Under the pieces are notes generated by a model, which saw only the letters and a program-made list of their open reading frames with translations, was not told the origin of the DNA and made no database searches. Both the position numbers and the translations under genes were made by a program. Positions 34,639 through 43,821 of a stretch of DNA of 64,000 bases are shown piece after piece. This stretch comes from Pseudomonas putida (lineage in GTDB: Bacteria > Pseudomonadota > Gammaproteobacteria > Pseudomonadales > Pseudomonadaceae). Each line of letters begins with the position of its first letter. The stretch's first letter is position 1. The stretch spans positions 25,906 to 89,905 of the forward strand of contig NZ_JANHKS010000022.1 in NCBI RefSeq assembly GCF_028682175.1, read 5' to 3'.

Positions 34639-35451
34639 ATGTTCCCCTTGCCACCGAGTTTGCTATTCAGCCTCGCCGCCGCCGCTCTCTACGCCGCTGC
34701 GACCCTCTATCAAGGTACTCGCCTGCGTCAGGGCAAGAAGGCCGACAAATGGCTGCTGTGCCTGATCGGCACCCTGGCGGTCGCCTGCCAGGCCAGCGCG
34801 CTGTTCGGCCAACTGGTACGGCCCATCGGCCTGGGCCTGGACTTCTTCAGCGCCGCCAGCCTGATCGCGGTGGCGGTGATCATCGTGACCATGCTCGCCT
34901 GCATCCGCATTCCGGTGGAAATCCTGCTCATCCTGCTGTTTCCGCTAGGGCTGCTGACCACCCTGATGGCGCAGTTCGCCCCCACCGGCACGCTGCAGCC
35001 GATCATCGGCGAACAGGGCCTGATCGGGCACATCCTGCTGTCGATCCTGGCCTACGGCATGTTCACCATCGCGGTGTTCCAGGCCTTGCTGCTGCTGTTG
35101 CAGAACCATCAACTGAAGAACAAGCACCCCTCAGGCCTGATTCGCAACTTCCCGCCGCTGCAAACCATGGAAAGCCTGCTGTTCGGCTTCCTGTGGGCCG
35201 GCTGGACGCTGCTGTCGATGTCGCTGATTTCCGGCTGGCTGTTCGTCGAGAACCTGTTCGCCCAGCACCTAGTGCACAAGACCCTGCTGTCGATTCTCGC
35301 CTGGGTGGTGTTCAGCGTGCTGCTGTGGGGTCGCAACCGCCTGGGCTGGCGCGGTCACAAGGCGATCCGCTGGACCCTGGGCGGATTCCTGCTGCTGATG
35401 CTGGCCTACTTTGGCAGCAAGCTGGTACGCGAATACATCCTGCATATCTGA
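34639..35451 (+). CDS. ypjD: CcsA-like inner-membrane protein (YpjD)
   Basis: 270 residues, about eight membrane helices, cytochrome c assembly (CcsA/HemX-like) family. I see no classic WGxxWxWD haem-handling motif, only the tryptophan-rich FLWAGWTLL. Role in Pseudomonas not established. The ffh|ypjD-corB order matches E. coli, and corB follows 12 bp later. Confidence 0.88.
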   Translation: MFPLPPSLLFSLAAAALYAAATLYQGTRLRQGKKADKWLLCLIGTLAVACQASALFGQLVRPIGLGLDFFSAASLIAVAVIIVTMLACIRIPVEILLILLFPLGLLTTLMAQFAPTGTLQPIIGEQGLIGHILLSILAYGMFTIAVFQALLLLLQNHQLKNKHPSGLIRNFPPLQTMESLLFGFLWAGWTLLSMSLISGWLFVENLFAQHLVHKTLLSILAWVVFSVLLWGRNRLGWRGHKAIRWTLGGFLLLMLAYFGSKLVREYILHI

Positions 35452-35463
35452 CGGGCGCCGATC

Positions 35464-36702
35464 ATGGATAACCTGCCAATTGGCACGATGCTCGCGATTC
35501 TGGCCCTGCTCACGCTGTGGTCGGGCCTGATGACCGCCGTTGAAGCCGCCCATCACAACCTGCGTGCCGCGCGCATCAACCCGCGCTCGACCGAACCGCC
35601 CAAGCCGGTGCTGGCGTTCAACCTCAACAGCCTGATTCTGGGCAACACGCTGCTCAAGGTGTTGATCACTGTGCTGGCGACTCTGCTGGCCGTTGCCCAG
35701 TGGTACGTCCATGGCGCAATGATCGCCTGGATCGTGGTGGCCAGCGCACTGGTCATCATCACCGAGTTCATTCCGCGCAAGCTCGCCTCCCGCCGTCCCG
35801 AGGCCATCCTGCTGCTGGGCAACAGTGTGCTGCGCATGCCGATGCGCCTGCTGCGTCCGCTGACCTGGATCTACAAGAACGTCGCCAAACTGCTGCTGCG
35901 CCCGTTTCTCTCCAAACGACGCCCGGACACCGCCGCCGATGACGACGATCTCGGCGCCACGATGTACCAGGAAAACGACAACACCTTCGGCCGCGCCCAG
36001 GTCATTTCCGGCATCCATGCGCTGGACAGCATGACCGTCAATGACATCCTCGTGCCGCGCAGTGAAGTGGACGGGATCAATCTGGACGACAGCATCGAAG
36101 AGATCGCCGACCAGTTGATCATTTCCCGCCACACCCGCCTGCCGGTCTATCACAACGACATCAACCAGGTCGAAGGCGTGCTCAACACCCGCATGATCAG
36201 CCACCTGCTGCCACGCGGGCAATTGACGGTGGAAGCGCTGAAAGCCGCCTGCTACGAGCCCTACTTCGTGCCCGAAAGCACCCCGCTGCAATTGCAGTTG
36301 CTGAACTTTCACAAGCAGCAGCGGCGCATGGGCGTGGTGGTGGACGAATACGGCGAAGTGCTGGGCATCGTCAGCCTGGAAGACATTCTGGAAGAGATCG
36401 TCGGCGAATTCGAAAGCGAGCAATCGCTGGACAACCCGCACATTCACCCGCAGCCCGACGGCCGCCTGGTGGTCGAAGGTGCCGCATCGATCCGCGACCT
36501 CAACAAAAGCCTTGGCTGGCACTTGCCGGCCGACGGGCCGAAGACCCTCAACGGCCTCATCACCGAGGCGCTGGAAACCATTCCCGACAGCTCGGTGTGC
36601 CTGAAGATCGGCCCCTACCGGCTGGAAACCCTGGAAACCGAAGACAACCGCGTCACGCGGGTGCTGATGTGGCAGAACGCCCGGACTAAACAGGTCCACT
36701 AG
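35464..36702 (+). CDS. corB: CNNM/CorB-type transporter-associated protein (HlyC/CorC family, YfjD)
   Basis: 412 residues: DUF21/CNNM membrane domain (three to four helices, about 1-180; GLMTAVEAAHHNLRAARI), a CBS pair (about 185-310; MTVNDILVPRSEVDGIN and RMGVVVDEYGEVLGIVSLED) and a C-terminal CorC_HlyC domain (about 325-410). The family is linked to magnesium and cobalt efflux. It forms an operon with ypjD. Confidence 0.9.
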   Translation: MDNLPIGTMLAILALLTLWSGLMTAVEAAHHNLRAARINPRSTEPPKPVLAFNLNSLILGNTLLKVLITVLATLLAVAQWYVHGAMIAWIVVASALVIITEFIPRKLASRRPEAILLLGNSVLRMPMRLLRPLTWIYKNVAKLLLRPFLSKRRPDTAADDDDLGATMYQENDNTFGRAQVISGIHALDSMTVNDILVPRSEVDGINLDDSIEEIADQLIISRHTRLPVYHNDINQVEGVLNTRMISHLLPRGQLTVEALKAACYEPYFVPESTPLQLQLLNFHKQQRRMGVVVDEYGEVLGIVSLEDILEEIVGEFESEQSLDNPHIHPQPDGRLVVEGAASIRDLNKSLGWHLPADGPKTLNGLITEALETIPDSSVCLKIGPYRLETLETEDNRVTRVLMWQNARTKQVH

Positions 36703-37003
36703 GCTGTTCGGCATGTTTGAAACACTTGTTTTGGCGCCTGCGCCGTTCCTATAATCGGGGCGCTTACCCAGCCCCGCCGATCCGCGTGCTACCCGCACCG
36801 TGCGTGATTCGGCCAGTCACCCAGCCTGACGTCTTTTCGCAACACCTCTGGCGCCCGCTCCCATCCCGAGCGTGCGCGATGCCTGCACCCCCATCCGGGC
36901 TAGTCTGTTCAGCGCTGTACCCAAAATAATTAATGTTTGCCCCAGCACGCGTGCGAATTTTCGTCGCCGGCTGACAGGCAAGACGACTGCCAGGGATACC
37001 CGC
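36703..37003 (+). promoter_or_regulatory. Promoter and long leader of the MHS transporter gene
   Basis: 301 bases without a gene. A likely promoter has -35 TTGTTT (36726-36731), an 18-bp spacer and a perfect -10 TATAAT (36750-36755). Transcription would start near 36762, leaving a leader of about 240 nt. It contains GGGGC/GCCCC near its start and a GCCGA/TCGGC stem around a GTGC/GCAC hairpin in the next 50 nt. I see no conserved riboswitch. Confidence 0.55.
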
Positions 37004-38326
37004 ATGACTAGCACCTCCGCCTACCAACCCAGCGACGAGCGCGAGAGCCGTCCGGCCAACTCCGCCGCTCGGGTGGCCACCGCCAGCTTCATCGGCACCG
37101 CCATCGAGTTCTACGATTTCTACGTCTACGCCACCGCAGCGGCCCTGGTGATCGGGCCGGTGTTCTTCCCGCAGACTTCAAGCACCGCACAGATGCTGTC
37201 GGCGTTTCTGACCTTCGGTATCGCCTTTCTCGCACGCCCCCTGGGTTCTGCGCTGTTCGGCCACTTTGGGGACCGCATCGGCCGCAAGTCGACGCTGGTC
37301 GCTTCGCTGCTGCTGATGGGCATCTGCACCACGCTGATCGGCGTGCTGCCCGGCTATGACGCCATTGGCTCCTGGGCGCCAATCCTGCTGTGCGTGCTGC
37401 GCTTCGGCCAGGGTCTGGGCCTGGGCGGCGAATGGGGCGGTGCAGCGCTGCTGGCCACCGAAAACGCGCCAAAGGGCAAACGCGCCTGGTTCGGCATGTT
37501 CCCGCAACTGGGCCCTTCGATCGGTTTCCTCGCGGCCAATGGCCTGTTTCTGACGCTGGCCATGACTTTGAGCGACGAACAGTTCCGCTCCTGGGGCTGG
37601 CGCATTCCGTTCCTGCTCAGCGCGGTGCTGGTGGTCATCGGCCTGTATGTGCGCCTGAAACTGGAAGAAACGCCGATCTTCGCCAAGGCCATCGCCCGCC
37701 ATGAACGGCTGAAAATGCCGATTGCCGAGCTGTTCGCCCAGTACTGGGCGCCGATGCTGCTGGGTGCGGCGTCGATGGTGGTGTGCTACGCGCTGTTCTA
37801 CATCTCGACCGTGTTCTCCCTGAGCTATGGGGTCAAGAGCCTGGGCTACAGCCGCGAGTCGTTCCTGGCCATGCTGTGCTTCGCGGTGCTGTTCATGGCG
37901 CTGGCGACACCGCTGTCTGCCTGGGCCAGCGACCGTTTCGGCCGCAAGCCGGTGCTGGTCGTGGGTGGTGTGCTGGCGATCCTGTCGGGCTTTTTGATGG
38001 AGCCGCTGCTGACCCACGGCACCACCTGGGCGGTCACGCTGTTCCTGTCCATCGAGTTGTTCCTGATGGGGGTGACCTTCGCACCGATGGGCGCCATGTT
38101 GCCCGAGCTGTTTCCTACCCGCGTGCGTTACACCGGCGCGTCAGCGGCCTACAACATCGGCGGAATCGTCGGTGCTTCGGTGGCGCCGTTCTTCGCCCAG
38201 AAGCTGGTGGAAATGGGCGGCCTGAGCTGGGTGGGCGGATACGTTTCCGCAGCGGCCCTGTTGAGCGTGATCGCCGTGCTGTGCCTGAAGGAAACCCGCG
38301 ACGCCGATCTGGACAAGATCGCCTGA
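37004..38326 (+). CDS. MFS transporter, metabolite:H+ symporter (MHS) family
   Basis: 440 residues, 12 membrane helices. Family marks: ATASFIGTAIEFYDFYVYAT start, GHFGDRIGRKSTL loop, RFGQGLGLGGEWGGAALLA and the mid-loop DRFGRKPVLV. MHS members carry organic acids, osmolytes or amino acids; the substrate is not readable. ATG 37004 follows AGGG; the long leader upstream was not translated. A 13-bp terminator hairpin ends it. Confidence 0.9.
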   Translation: MTSTSAYQPSDERESRPANSAARVATASFIGTAIEFYDFYVYATAAALVIGPVFFPQTSSTAQMLSAFLTFGIAFLARPLGSALFGHFGDRIGRKSTLVASLLLMGICTTLIGVLPGYDAIGSWAPILLCVLRFGQGLGLGGEWGGAALLATENAPKGKRAWFGMFPQLGPSIGFLAANGLFLTLAMTLSDEQFRSWGWRIPFLLSAVLVVIGLYVRLKLEETPIFAKAIARHERLKMPIAELFAQYWAPMLLGAASMVVCYALFYISTVFSLSYGVKSLGYSRESFLAMLCFAVLFMALATPLSAWASDRFGRKPVLVVGGVLAILSGFLMEPLLTHGTTWAVTLFLSIELFLMGVTFAPMGAMLPELFPTRVRYTGASAAYNIGGIVGASVAPFFAQKLVEMGGLSWVGGYVSAAALLSVIAVLCLKETRDADLDKIA

Positions 38327-38346
38327 CCCTCCCCCTCCCAACCGGA

Positions 38347-38380
38347 CGCTGCTTGCAGTCATTGCACTGCAAGTAGCGTT
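38347..38380 (+). terminator. Terminator after the MHS transporter gene
   Basis: Stem CGCTGCTTGCAGT/ACTGCAAGTAGCG, 13 bp with one G-T pair, loop CATTGC, then a short TTT. Confidence 0.75.
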
Positions 38381-38501
38381 TGGCGAAAGTTCGGCTACGC
38401 TTGCGGCATAACTCTAATGTTCAACTTTGCGTCCGGCACCCTTTCAATCGCATGCCTGCATCGAGATACCCGCCGACGTTAGTCCGACCCAGCGAGACTT
38501 T

Positions 38502-39254
38502 ATGCCTGCTGCCTCTGCACGCCAGTCAATTGCCCAGCACAACACGCTCGGCATCATGCAACCTTACTTCTTTCCTTATCTTGGCTACTTCCAGCTGATA
38601 GCTTCGGTCGAGCGCGGGGTCATCTTCGACACGGCGCAGTACGGCCGCAAAAGCTGGATGAATCGCAACCGGATGCTCGATGGCAAGGGCGGCACCCAGT
38701 ACATCAACGTGCCGGTCAGCGCGTCACTGGGCACGTCGATTCAGGCGGCCACGGTCATCGATCGCCAGGCAGCCTTGCAGCGCATTCTCGGGCAACTGGA
38801 CCTGTATCGGGGCAAGGCGCCGTTTCACCCACAGGTGACAGACCTGCTGCGCAAGACCTTCAACGCGGTCAAGGGCAGCGGGCTGGGCGAGCTGAACGTG
38901 CAGTCGCTCAAGGTCACGTGCGAATACCTGGGTTTGAAGTTTGGCTGGACGCCGCTCTCGGCCATGGACCTGCAACTACCACCCATCACCCACCCTGGCG
39001 GCTGGGCGCTGGAAATCAGCAGCCGGCTGGGTGCGACGCGCTATATCAATGCGCCGGGAGGCAGGGACATATTCACCAGCAGCGATTGGCAGGACCGCCA
39101 GATCGACCTGCATTTTCTCGACCTCACCCCCTTCCAGTACGACACAGCGCCGTACGACTTCATCGAAAACCTGTCGATTCTCGATGTGCTGATGTGGAAT
39201 GAGCCGCAGGCGGTGATGACGTTCATCCGGGAACACACCCGGACCGTCAGCTAG
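38502..39254 (+). CDS. WbqC-family protein
   Basis: 250 residues of the WbqC-like family, found in O-antigen or modified-glycan clusters and as orphans. The family start reads LGIMQPYFFPYLGYFQLIAS, with SWMNRNRM, INVPV and GWALEISSRLGATRYINAPGG. Here no sugar genes adjoin it. ATG 38502 was chosen; an upstream in-frame extension is poorly supported. Function unknown. Confidence 0.82.
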   Translation: MPAASARQSIAQHNTLGIMQPYFFPYLGYFQLIASVERGVIFDTAQYGRKSWMNRNRMLDGKGGTQYINVPVSASLGTSIQAATVIDRQAALQRILGQLDLYRGKAPFHPQVTDLLRKTFNAVKGSGLGELNVQSLKVTCEYLGLKFGWTPLSAMDLQLPPITHPGGWALEISSRLGATRYINAPGGRDIFTSSDWQDRQIDLHFLDLTPFQYDTAPYDFIENLSILDVLMWNEPQAVMTFIREHTRTVS

Positions 39255-39259
39255 GGGTC

Positions 39260-39287
39260 GCTGCCGGGTCGAGACTGACCCGGCAGC
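39260..39287. terminator. Bidirectional hairpin between wbqC-like gene and purT
   Basis: Perfect 11-bp stem GCTGCCGGGTC/GACCCGGCAGC with a 6-nt loop between the convergent ends. It has no U-tract on either side, so it is a roadblock or RNA-stabilising hairpin or a weak terminator. Confidence 0.65.
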
Positions 39288-39295
39288 AGTGTCGC

Positions 39296-40477
39296 TTACA
39301 ACTGGACCTTGACCGCCATGGACGCGCGGGTCGCCTTGGCGCGGGCCGCTTCGATGGACTCGTCACGCGCCAGGGCCACGCCCATGCGGCGCTGGCCGTT
39401 GACTTCCGGCTTGCCGAACAGGCGCAGCGCGGTGTCTGGCTCGCTCAGGGCCTGCTCCAGATTGGCGAAAGCGGTCTGGGTCGAAGTGCCTTCCACCAGG
39501 ATCACCGCAGAAGCGGACGGGCCGAACTGACGGATCAGCGGGATCGGCAGGCCGAGAATGGCGCGGGCGTGCAGTGCGAACTGCGACAGATCCTGGGAAA
39601 TCAGGGTCACCAGGCCGGTGTCGTGGGGGCGCGGCGAGACTTCGCTGAACCACACCTGATCACCCTTGATGAACAGCTCGACGCCGAACAGGCCGCGGCC
39701 GCCCAGTGCTTCGGTCACAGCCTTGGCAACGCGCTCGGATTCGGCCAGTGCCGCCGGGCTCATGGCCTGTGGCTGCCAGGATTCCTGATAGTCGCCCTTC
39801 TCCTGACGATGGCCGACCGGCGCGCAGAAGGTGGTGCCGCCGACGTGGCGCACGGTCAGCAGGGTGATTTCGTAGTCGAAGTCGATGAAGCCTTCGATGA
39901 TGACGCGACCTTTACCCGCCCGGCCGCCTTCCTGGGCGTAGTCCCAGGCTTTCTGCACGTCGGCTTCGGTTTTCAGCAGGCTCTGGCCCTTGCCCGACGA
40001 ACTCATCACCGGCTTGACCACGCACGGGAAGCCCAGGTCTTCGACGGCCTTCTTGTAGTCTTCGAAGGTGTCGGCGAAGTGGTATGGCGAGGTCGGCAGG
40101 TCCAGCTCTTCGGCTGCCAGGCGGCGAATGCCTTCGCGGTTCATGGTCAGCTGGGTGGCACGGGCGGTCGGGATGACGGTAAAGCCTTCGGACTCGAGTT
40201 CGACCAGGGTCGCGGTGGCGATGGCTTCGATTTCCGGGACGATGTAATGCGGTTTCTCCGCTTCGATCACTGCACGCAGCGCCGTGCCGTCGAGCATGTT
40301 GATGACGTGGCTGCGGTGCGCGACCTGCATGGCCGGGGCGTTGGCATAACGGTCGACGGCAATGACTTCAACGCCCAGGCGTTGCAGTTCGATGACCACT
40401 TCCTTGCCAAGCTCGCCACAACCGCAAAGCATGACGCGGGTCGCGGTCGGCGACAGTGGAGTTCCGATTTGAGTCAT
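39296..40477 (-). CDS. purT: Formate-dependent phosphoribosylglycinamide formyltransferase
   Basis: ATP-grasp enzyme making formyl-GAR from GAR, formate and ATP. 393 residues. Seen: N-terminal MLCGCGELGKEVVIELQRLG, ATP-grasp VVKPVMSSSGKGQS, and EVSPRPHDTGLVTLISQDLS near the C-terminus. A folate-independent alternative to PurN. Confidence 0.95.
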   Translation of the reverse strand: MTQIGTPLSPTATRVMLCGCGELGKEVVIELQRLGVEVIAVDRYANAPAMQVAHRSHVINMLDGTALRAVIEAEKPHYIVPEIEAIATATLVELESEGFTVIPTARATQLTMNREGIRRLAAEELDLPTSPYHFADTFEDYKKAVEDLGFPCVVKPVMSSSGKGQSLLKTEADVQKAWDYAQEGGRAGKGRVIIEGFIDFDYEITLLTVRHVGGTTFCAPVGHRQEKGDYQESWQPQAMSPAALAESERVAKAVTEALGGRGLFGVELFIKGDQVWFSEVSPRPHDTGLVTLISQDLSQFALHARAILGLPIPLIRQFGPSASAVILVEGTSTQTAFANLEQALSEPDTALRLFGKPEVNGQRRMGVALARDESIEAARAKATRASMAVKVQL

Positions 40478-40616
40478 CTCAGGTCCTCGTGGAGCGGATA
40501 TCGAGGGCAGCCCGGCATGTGCGAGCGACCACAGGGGAGAAAGGCGCGCAATTTACCATGAAGGCCGGGAAATGGGGTGCTGCGGCTGACGGGTGATCGA
40601 ATCGTCGACCCAATTC

Positions 40617-40707
40617 CTGTAGGAGTGAGCTTGCTCGCGATGGCGTTCCATCAGATTCAAATCTATCGCCTGAAAAGACGCTATCGCGAGCAAGCTCACT
40701 CCTACAG
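40617..40707. repeat. REPIN, class I (GTAGGAGTGAGC type)
   Basis: CTGTAGGAGTGAGCTTGCTC and the inverted copy ending GAGCAAGCTCACTCCTACAG. It lies between the DUF1289 gene and purT. Confidence 0.9.
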
Positions 40708-40716
40708 AAGAGATTG

Positions 40717-40935
40717 CTATGGCTGGCCCACCGAAAACATCATCCCGCCCGCTCTCGCCCGTTCGCCACACAGCAACAGCACCGCGCGCCGCTCGTCGTT
40801 GCTCATGCGGCTCCAGCCGGTAATCTCGGCCACGGTGCGCTGGCAGCCGACGCAAACGTCGTGGTCGTCCAGCGCGCAGATGTTCACGCAGGGCGAACGT
40901 ACGGGTCTTTCATGAGCGGGGGTTTCGGTGGACAT
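40717..40935 (-). CDS. DUF1289 protein
   Basis: 72-residue small protein with a cysteine cluster: SPCVNICALDDHDVCVGCQR (CVNIC and CxGC), typical of DUF1289 and probably metal-binding. Followed by TVAEITGWSRMSNDERRAVL. It begins 1 nt inside the gamma-carbonic-anhydrase stop, so the two form an operon. Function unknown. Confidence 0.85.
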   Translation of the reverse strand: MSTETPAHERPVRSPCVNICALDDHDVCVGCQRTVAEITGWSRMSNDERRAVLLLCGERARAGGMMFSVGQP

Positions 40936-41459
40936 CAGTCTTCCTGTGGTGCCAGATCACGTGCATAACGCTGGGCATTATGAACGTAGTGAGCGGCGCT
41001 GGCTTCGAGCATTTTCTTCTGGGCTTCGGTCAGTTCGCGCACGATCTTGCCCGGCGAGCCCATGACCAGCGAGCCATCGGGAATCACCTTGCCCTCCCCG
41101 ATCAGCGAATTGGCGCCGATGATGCAGTATTTGCCGATCTTCGCGCCGTTAAGGATCACCGAATTGATGCCGATCAGCGTGTTGTCATCGACCGTGCAGC
41201 CGTGAAGCATCACGTTGTGGCCGATGGTCACGTTCTTGCCGATGGTCAGCGGCGAGCCCATGTCGGTGTGCATCACGGTGCCATCCTGCACATTGCTGTT
41301 CTCGCCGATGTCGATCAGCTCGTTGTCGCCGCGCAGCACCGCACCGAACCAGACGCTGGCGTTGGCCTGCAGGCGTACCTTGCCGATCAGGGTCGCGGTG
41401 GGGGCGATCCAGCTTTGCGGATGAGCTTCGACGCGGGCGTCTCCCAGACGGTATTTCAT
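40935..41459 (-). CDS. Gamma-carbonic anhydrase family protein
   Basis: 174 residues, left-handed beta-helix trimer fold (hexapeptide repeats). Metal ligands look intact: H64, H81 and H86 in TVMHTDMGSP and TIGHNVMLHGC, with RGDNELIDIG before. Related to YrdA/PaaY/CaiE proteins. Activity as a carbonic anhydrase is plausible but not certain. It shares one base with the DUF1289 start. Confidence 0.88.
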   Translation of the reverse strand: MKYRLGDARVEAHPQSWIAPTATLIGKVRLQANASVWFGAVLRGDNELIDIGENSNVQDGTVMHTDMGSPLTIGKNVTIGHNVMLHGCTVDDNTLIGINSVILNGAKIGKYCIIGANSLIGEGKVIPDGSLVMGSPGKIVRELTEAQKKMLEASAAHYVHNAQRYARDLAPQED

Positions 41460-41531
41460 ATTGTTCTTCCTTCATGGCGCAGCTCTACGGCCGCAGGTCG
41501 AGCGCAGGGGCTCACGGTATGACAACAGGGC

Positions 41532-42143
41532 TCAGGACTTCAGGGTCAGGATGGTCGAACGGCTGGGCGGACGATGCAGGTCGATGTCTCTGTCGAACAG
41601 CACGTTCATCAGCTCGACGATCATGATCGCGGTCAGGCCCCAGATCTTGAACTCGCCATAGCGGTAGCTGGGCACGTACCAGCTGCGGCCCTGGTAATCG
41701 ATGCGGTGGGTATGCTCGCGTGCATCCTGGCGAAAGAATTCGAGGGGAACACTGAACACGGCGGCGATCTCGCCATCGTTGGGGCGGTATTCGACAAAAT
41801 CGGGGATCACCCCGACATAAGGCGTGACCTTGATCCCGTGCTTGGAAATCAACTGGCCAAGGGGGCCGACGACCTCCACGAGCCCGGGCGGCAGGCCGAT
41901 TTCTTCCTCGGCCTCGCGCAGGGCGGTGAACACCAGGTCAGGGTCTTCGGGGTCGCGGCGCCCGCCGGGAAACGCCACTTCGCCACCGTGGGTGGACAGG
42001 CCGCTGGCGCGCAAGGTCAGGACCAGTTCGGGGTCGTCGCTGCGGGTGATGGGCAGCAGCACCGCCGCTTCAGGGAAGCGTGCATCAGTCTCCAGGGTGC
42101 CTGGCGTGTGGCTGCTTATACGGCGAAGTAGCTCGTCCAGCAT
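41532..42143 (-). CDS. Nudix CoA pyrophosphatase (NudL-like)
   Basis: 203 residues. Nudix box FPGGRRDPEDPDLVFTALRE followed by AEEEIG is of the CoA-pyrophosphatase class; the preceding LLPITRSDDPELVLTLRASG is also typical. Hydrolyses CoA and its derivatives to phosphopantetheine and 3',5'-ADP. Start ATG 42143. It is divergent from the second Nudix gene. Confidence 0.85.
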   Translation of the reverse strand: MLDELLRRISSHTPGTLETDARFPEAAVLLPITRSDDPELVLTLRASGLSTHGGEVAFPGGRRDPEDPDLVFTALREAEEEIGLPPGLVEVVGPLGQLISKHGIKVTPYVGVIPDFVEYRPNDGEIAAVFSVPLEFFRQDAREHTHRIDYQGRSWYVPSYRYGEFKIWGLTAIMIVELMNVLFDRDIDLHRPPSRSTILTLKS

Positions 42144-42310
42144 GGGAAGCCTCGATCTTTTGCCTACCCGGCATGATGCACCAAAGCGGCGGCGCGCCCA
42201 AGCCCTTGTCGGGGGCCCGGGCCGTTTGTCGGGTTTGCCTGGCAACGCCCCCTTGCCGGACACCTGCGCCACACGCCAAGATAGCCGCTGACGCAAGGAA
42301 CGACTCGAAC

Positions 42311-42862
42311 ATGAAATTCTGCAGCCAGTGTGGCGAACAGGTTACCCAGCGCATTCCGGAAGGCGACAGCCGCCCACGCTTCGTGTGCGACCACTGCCAG
42401 ACCATTCATTACCAGAACCCCAATATCGTGGCCGGTGTGCTGCCGGTCTGGGGCGACAAGGTGCTGCTGTGCCGGCGCGCCATCGAGCCGCGCCTGGGCT
42501 ACTGGACGCTGCCGGCGGGCTTCATGGAAAACGGCGAGTCGGTCGAGCAGGCCGCACGCCGGGAGACCGTCGAGGAAGCCTGTGCGGTACTGGAAGACTT
42601 GCACCTGTACGCGATGATCGATGTGCCGCACATCAGCCAGGTGCACATCTTCTACCGCGCCAACATGGCCAGCGAAGATTACGCTGCCGGCGTGGAAAGC
42701 CTTGAGGTAAAGCTGTTCGACGAAGCTGACATTCCATGGTCCGAGCTGGCTTTCCACACGGTCAGGCGTACCCTAGAATGCTTCTTCCACGACCGGCGGC
42801 ATCAAGTTTTCCCCGTGCATACCGATTGCCTGTCTGTTACACCTGCACTCAAGACCACTTGA
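42311..42862 (+). CDS. Nudix hydrolase with zinc ribbon (NADH-pyrophosphatase-like)
   Basis: 183 residues. N-terminal zinc ribbon C4-SQ-C7 ... C26-DH-C29, then a Nudix box GFMENGESVEQAARRETVEE. Shorter than NudC (about 250) and without its SQPWPFPxS segment, so the substrate is probably another nucleotide. ATG 42311 is the first start that gives the ribbon. Confidence 0.85.
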   Translation: MKFCSQCGEQVTQRIPEGDSRPRFVCDHCQTIHYQNPNIVAGVLPVWGDKVLLCRRAIEPRLGYWTLPAGFMENGESVEQAARRETVEEACAVLEDLHLYAMIDVPHISQVHIFYRANMASEDYAAGVESLEVKLFDEADIPWSELAFHTVRRTLECFFHDRRHQVFPVHTDCLSVTPALKTT

Positions 42863-42911
42863 TAACATGAGCCCGGCGCCACGACGCGCAGGCTTCAGGG
42901 ATACCGTTTCG

Positions 42912-43487
42912 ATGCGCTGTCTGCTTGCCGTTTCATGCCTGTTCGCCTGTCTGTCTGTCGCTCCGATGTCCCAGGCCGCGTTCACCCAGACCATCGTGCC
43001 CAAGGGCAGCGAGCAGAAATTCGTCGACGGCAAGGTGGTGGACACCGCTGACATTTCCGAGCGCTCCATCGACAAGGTGCTGGTGCTCAAGTCCGCGCAC
43101 CAGTTGCAGTTGATCAGCAAGGGCGAGCCGCTCAAGACCTATCGCATCTCGCTGGGCAAGGCGCCCAAGGGCCCGAAACTGCAGGAAGGCGACCAGCGCA
43201 CACCGGAAGGTTTCTACTGGCTCGACTGGCGCAAGACCAGCGATGCCTTCAACCTGTCGATGCACATTTCCTACCCCAACATCTCCGATTCCGCACGCGC
43301 CCGCCGCGAAGGCGTGAACCCCGGCAGCATGATCATGATCCACGGCACGCCGATCAACGAAGAATACCCGGAGTGGTATTTCCACACCCTGGACTGGACC
43401 AACGGCTGCATCGCCATGCGCAACAGCGACATCCGTGAAGTCTGGGACCTGGTCAAGGACGGCACGATGATCGAGATCCGTCCGTAA
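42912..43487 (+). CDS. Murein L,D-transpeptidase (YkuD domain)
   Basis: 191 residues, exported (signal peptide 1-22, ends MSQA). YkuD domain with SLGKAPKGPKLQEGDQRTPEG, histidine-containing MIMIHGTP and the catalytic cysteine in TNGCIAMRN (family HGC). Likely forms 3-3 peptidoglycan cross-links or anchors lipoprotein; it may instead be a YafK-type amidase. Start ATG 42912. Confidence 0.86.
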   Translation: MRCLLAVSCLFACLSVAPMSQAAFTQTIVPKGSEQKFVDGKVVDTADISERSIDKVLVLKSAHQLQLISKGEPLKTYRISLGKAPKGPKLQEGDQRTPEGFYWLDWRKTSDAFNLSMHISYPNISDSARARREGVNPGSMIMIHGTPINEEYPEWYFHTLDWTNGCIAMRNSDIREVWDLVKDGTMIEIRP

Positions 43488-43821
43488 CCAATCTAACACC
43501 ACTTCTCGCCTGCACTTCCCCCATACGCTTCACCGCATTCCCGGACGGCACCGCATCCCATACTGCTCACCGCACTCCCCCCGTAGCAGCACGGCTTGCC
43601 GGCGGGAGCGGTGTATCAGATCCATCCCTTCAAGCTGACACTCCGCTCCCGCCGGCAAGCCGTGCTGCTACGAGGCGTGTCGTTTGCAAGATAGTTGAAC
43701 GATGCCACAGCAACGGTTTTGTCACCGGGCAGTGACGAACCCGTCATTGACGTGGTATTCAAGTGGTATTACTTTCGGATGCACTCTCCGAACATAATTC
43801 CAACCACTTCGGACCCCGTAC
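43488..43821 (+). promoter_or_regulatory. Region before the nag operon: REPIN, candidate promoter and direct repeats
   Basis: 334 bases without a gene. A class II REPIN lies at 43579-43673. Upstream of nagR there is TTGACG (43747-43752) as a possible -35, and the direct repeat GTGGTATT at 43752-43759 and 43763-43770, 11 bp apart, which is one helical turn. Another possible -10 is CATAAT (43793-43798). A GntR-type regulator could bind these repeats. Confidence 0.5.
43579..43673. repeat. REPIN, class II
   Basis: CCCCGTAGCAGCACGGCTTG with the inverted copy GCAAGCCGTGCTGCTACG, separated by about 45 bp. It sits downstream of the L,D-transpeptidase gene. Confidence 0.88.
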
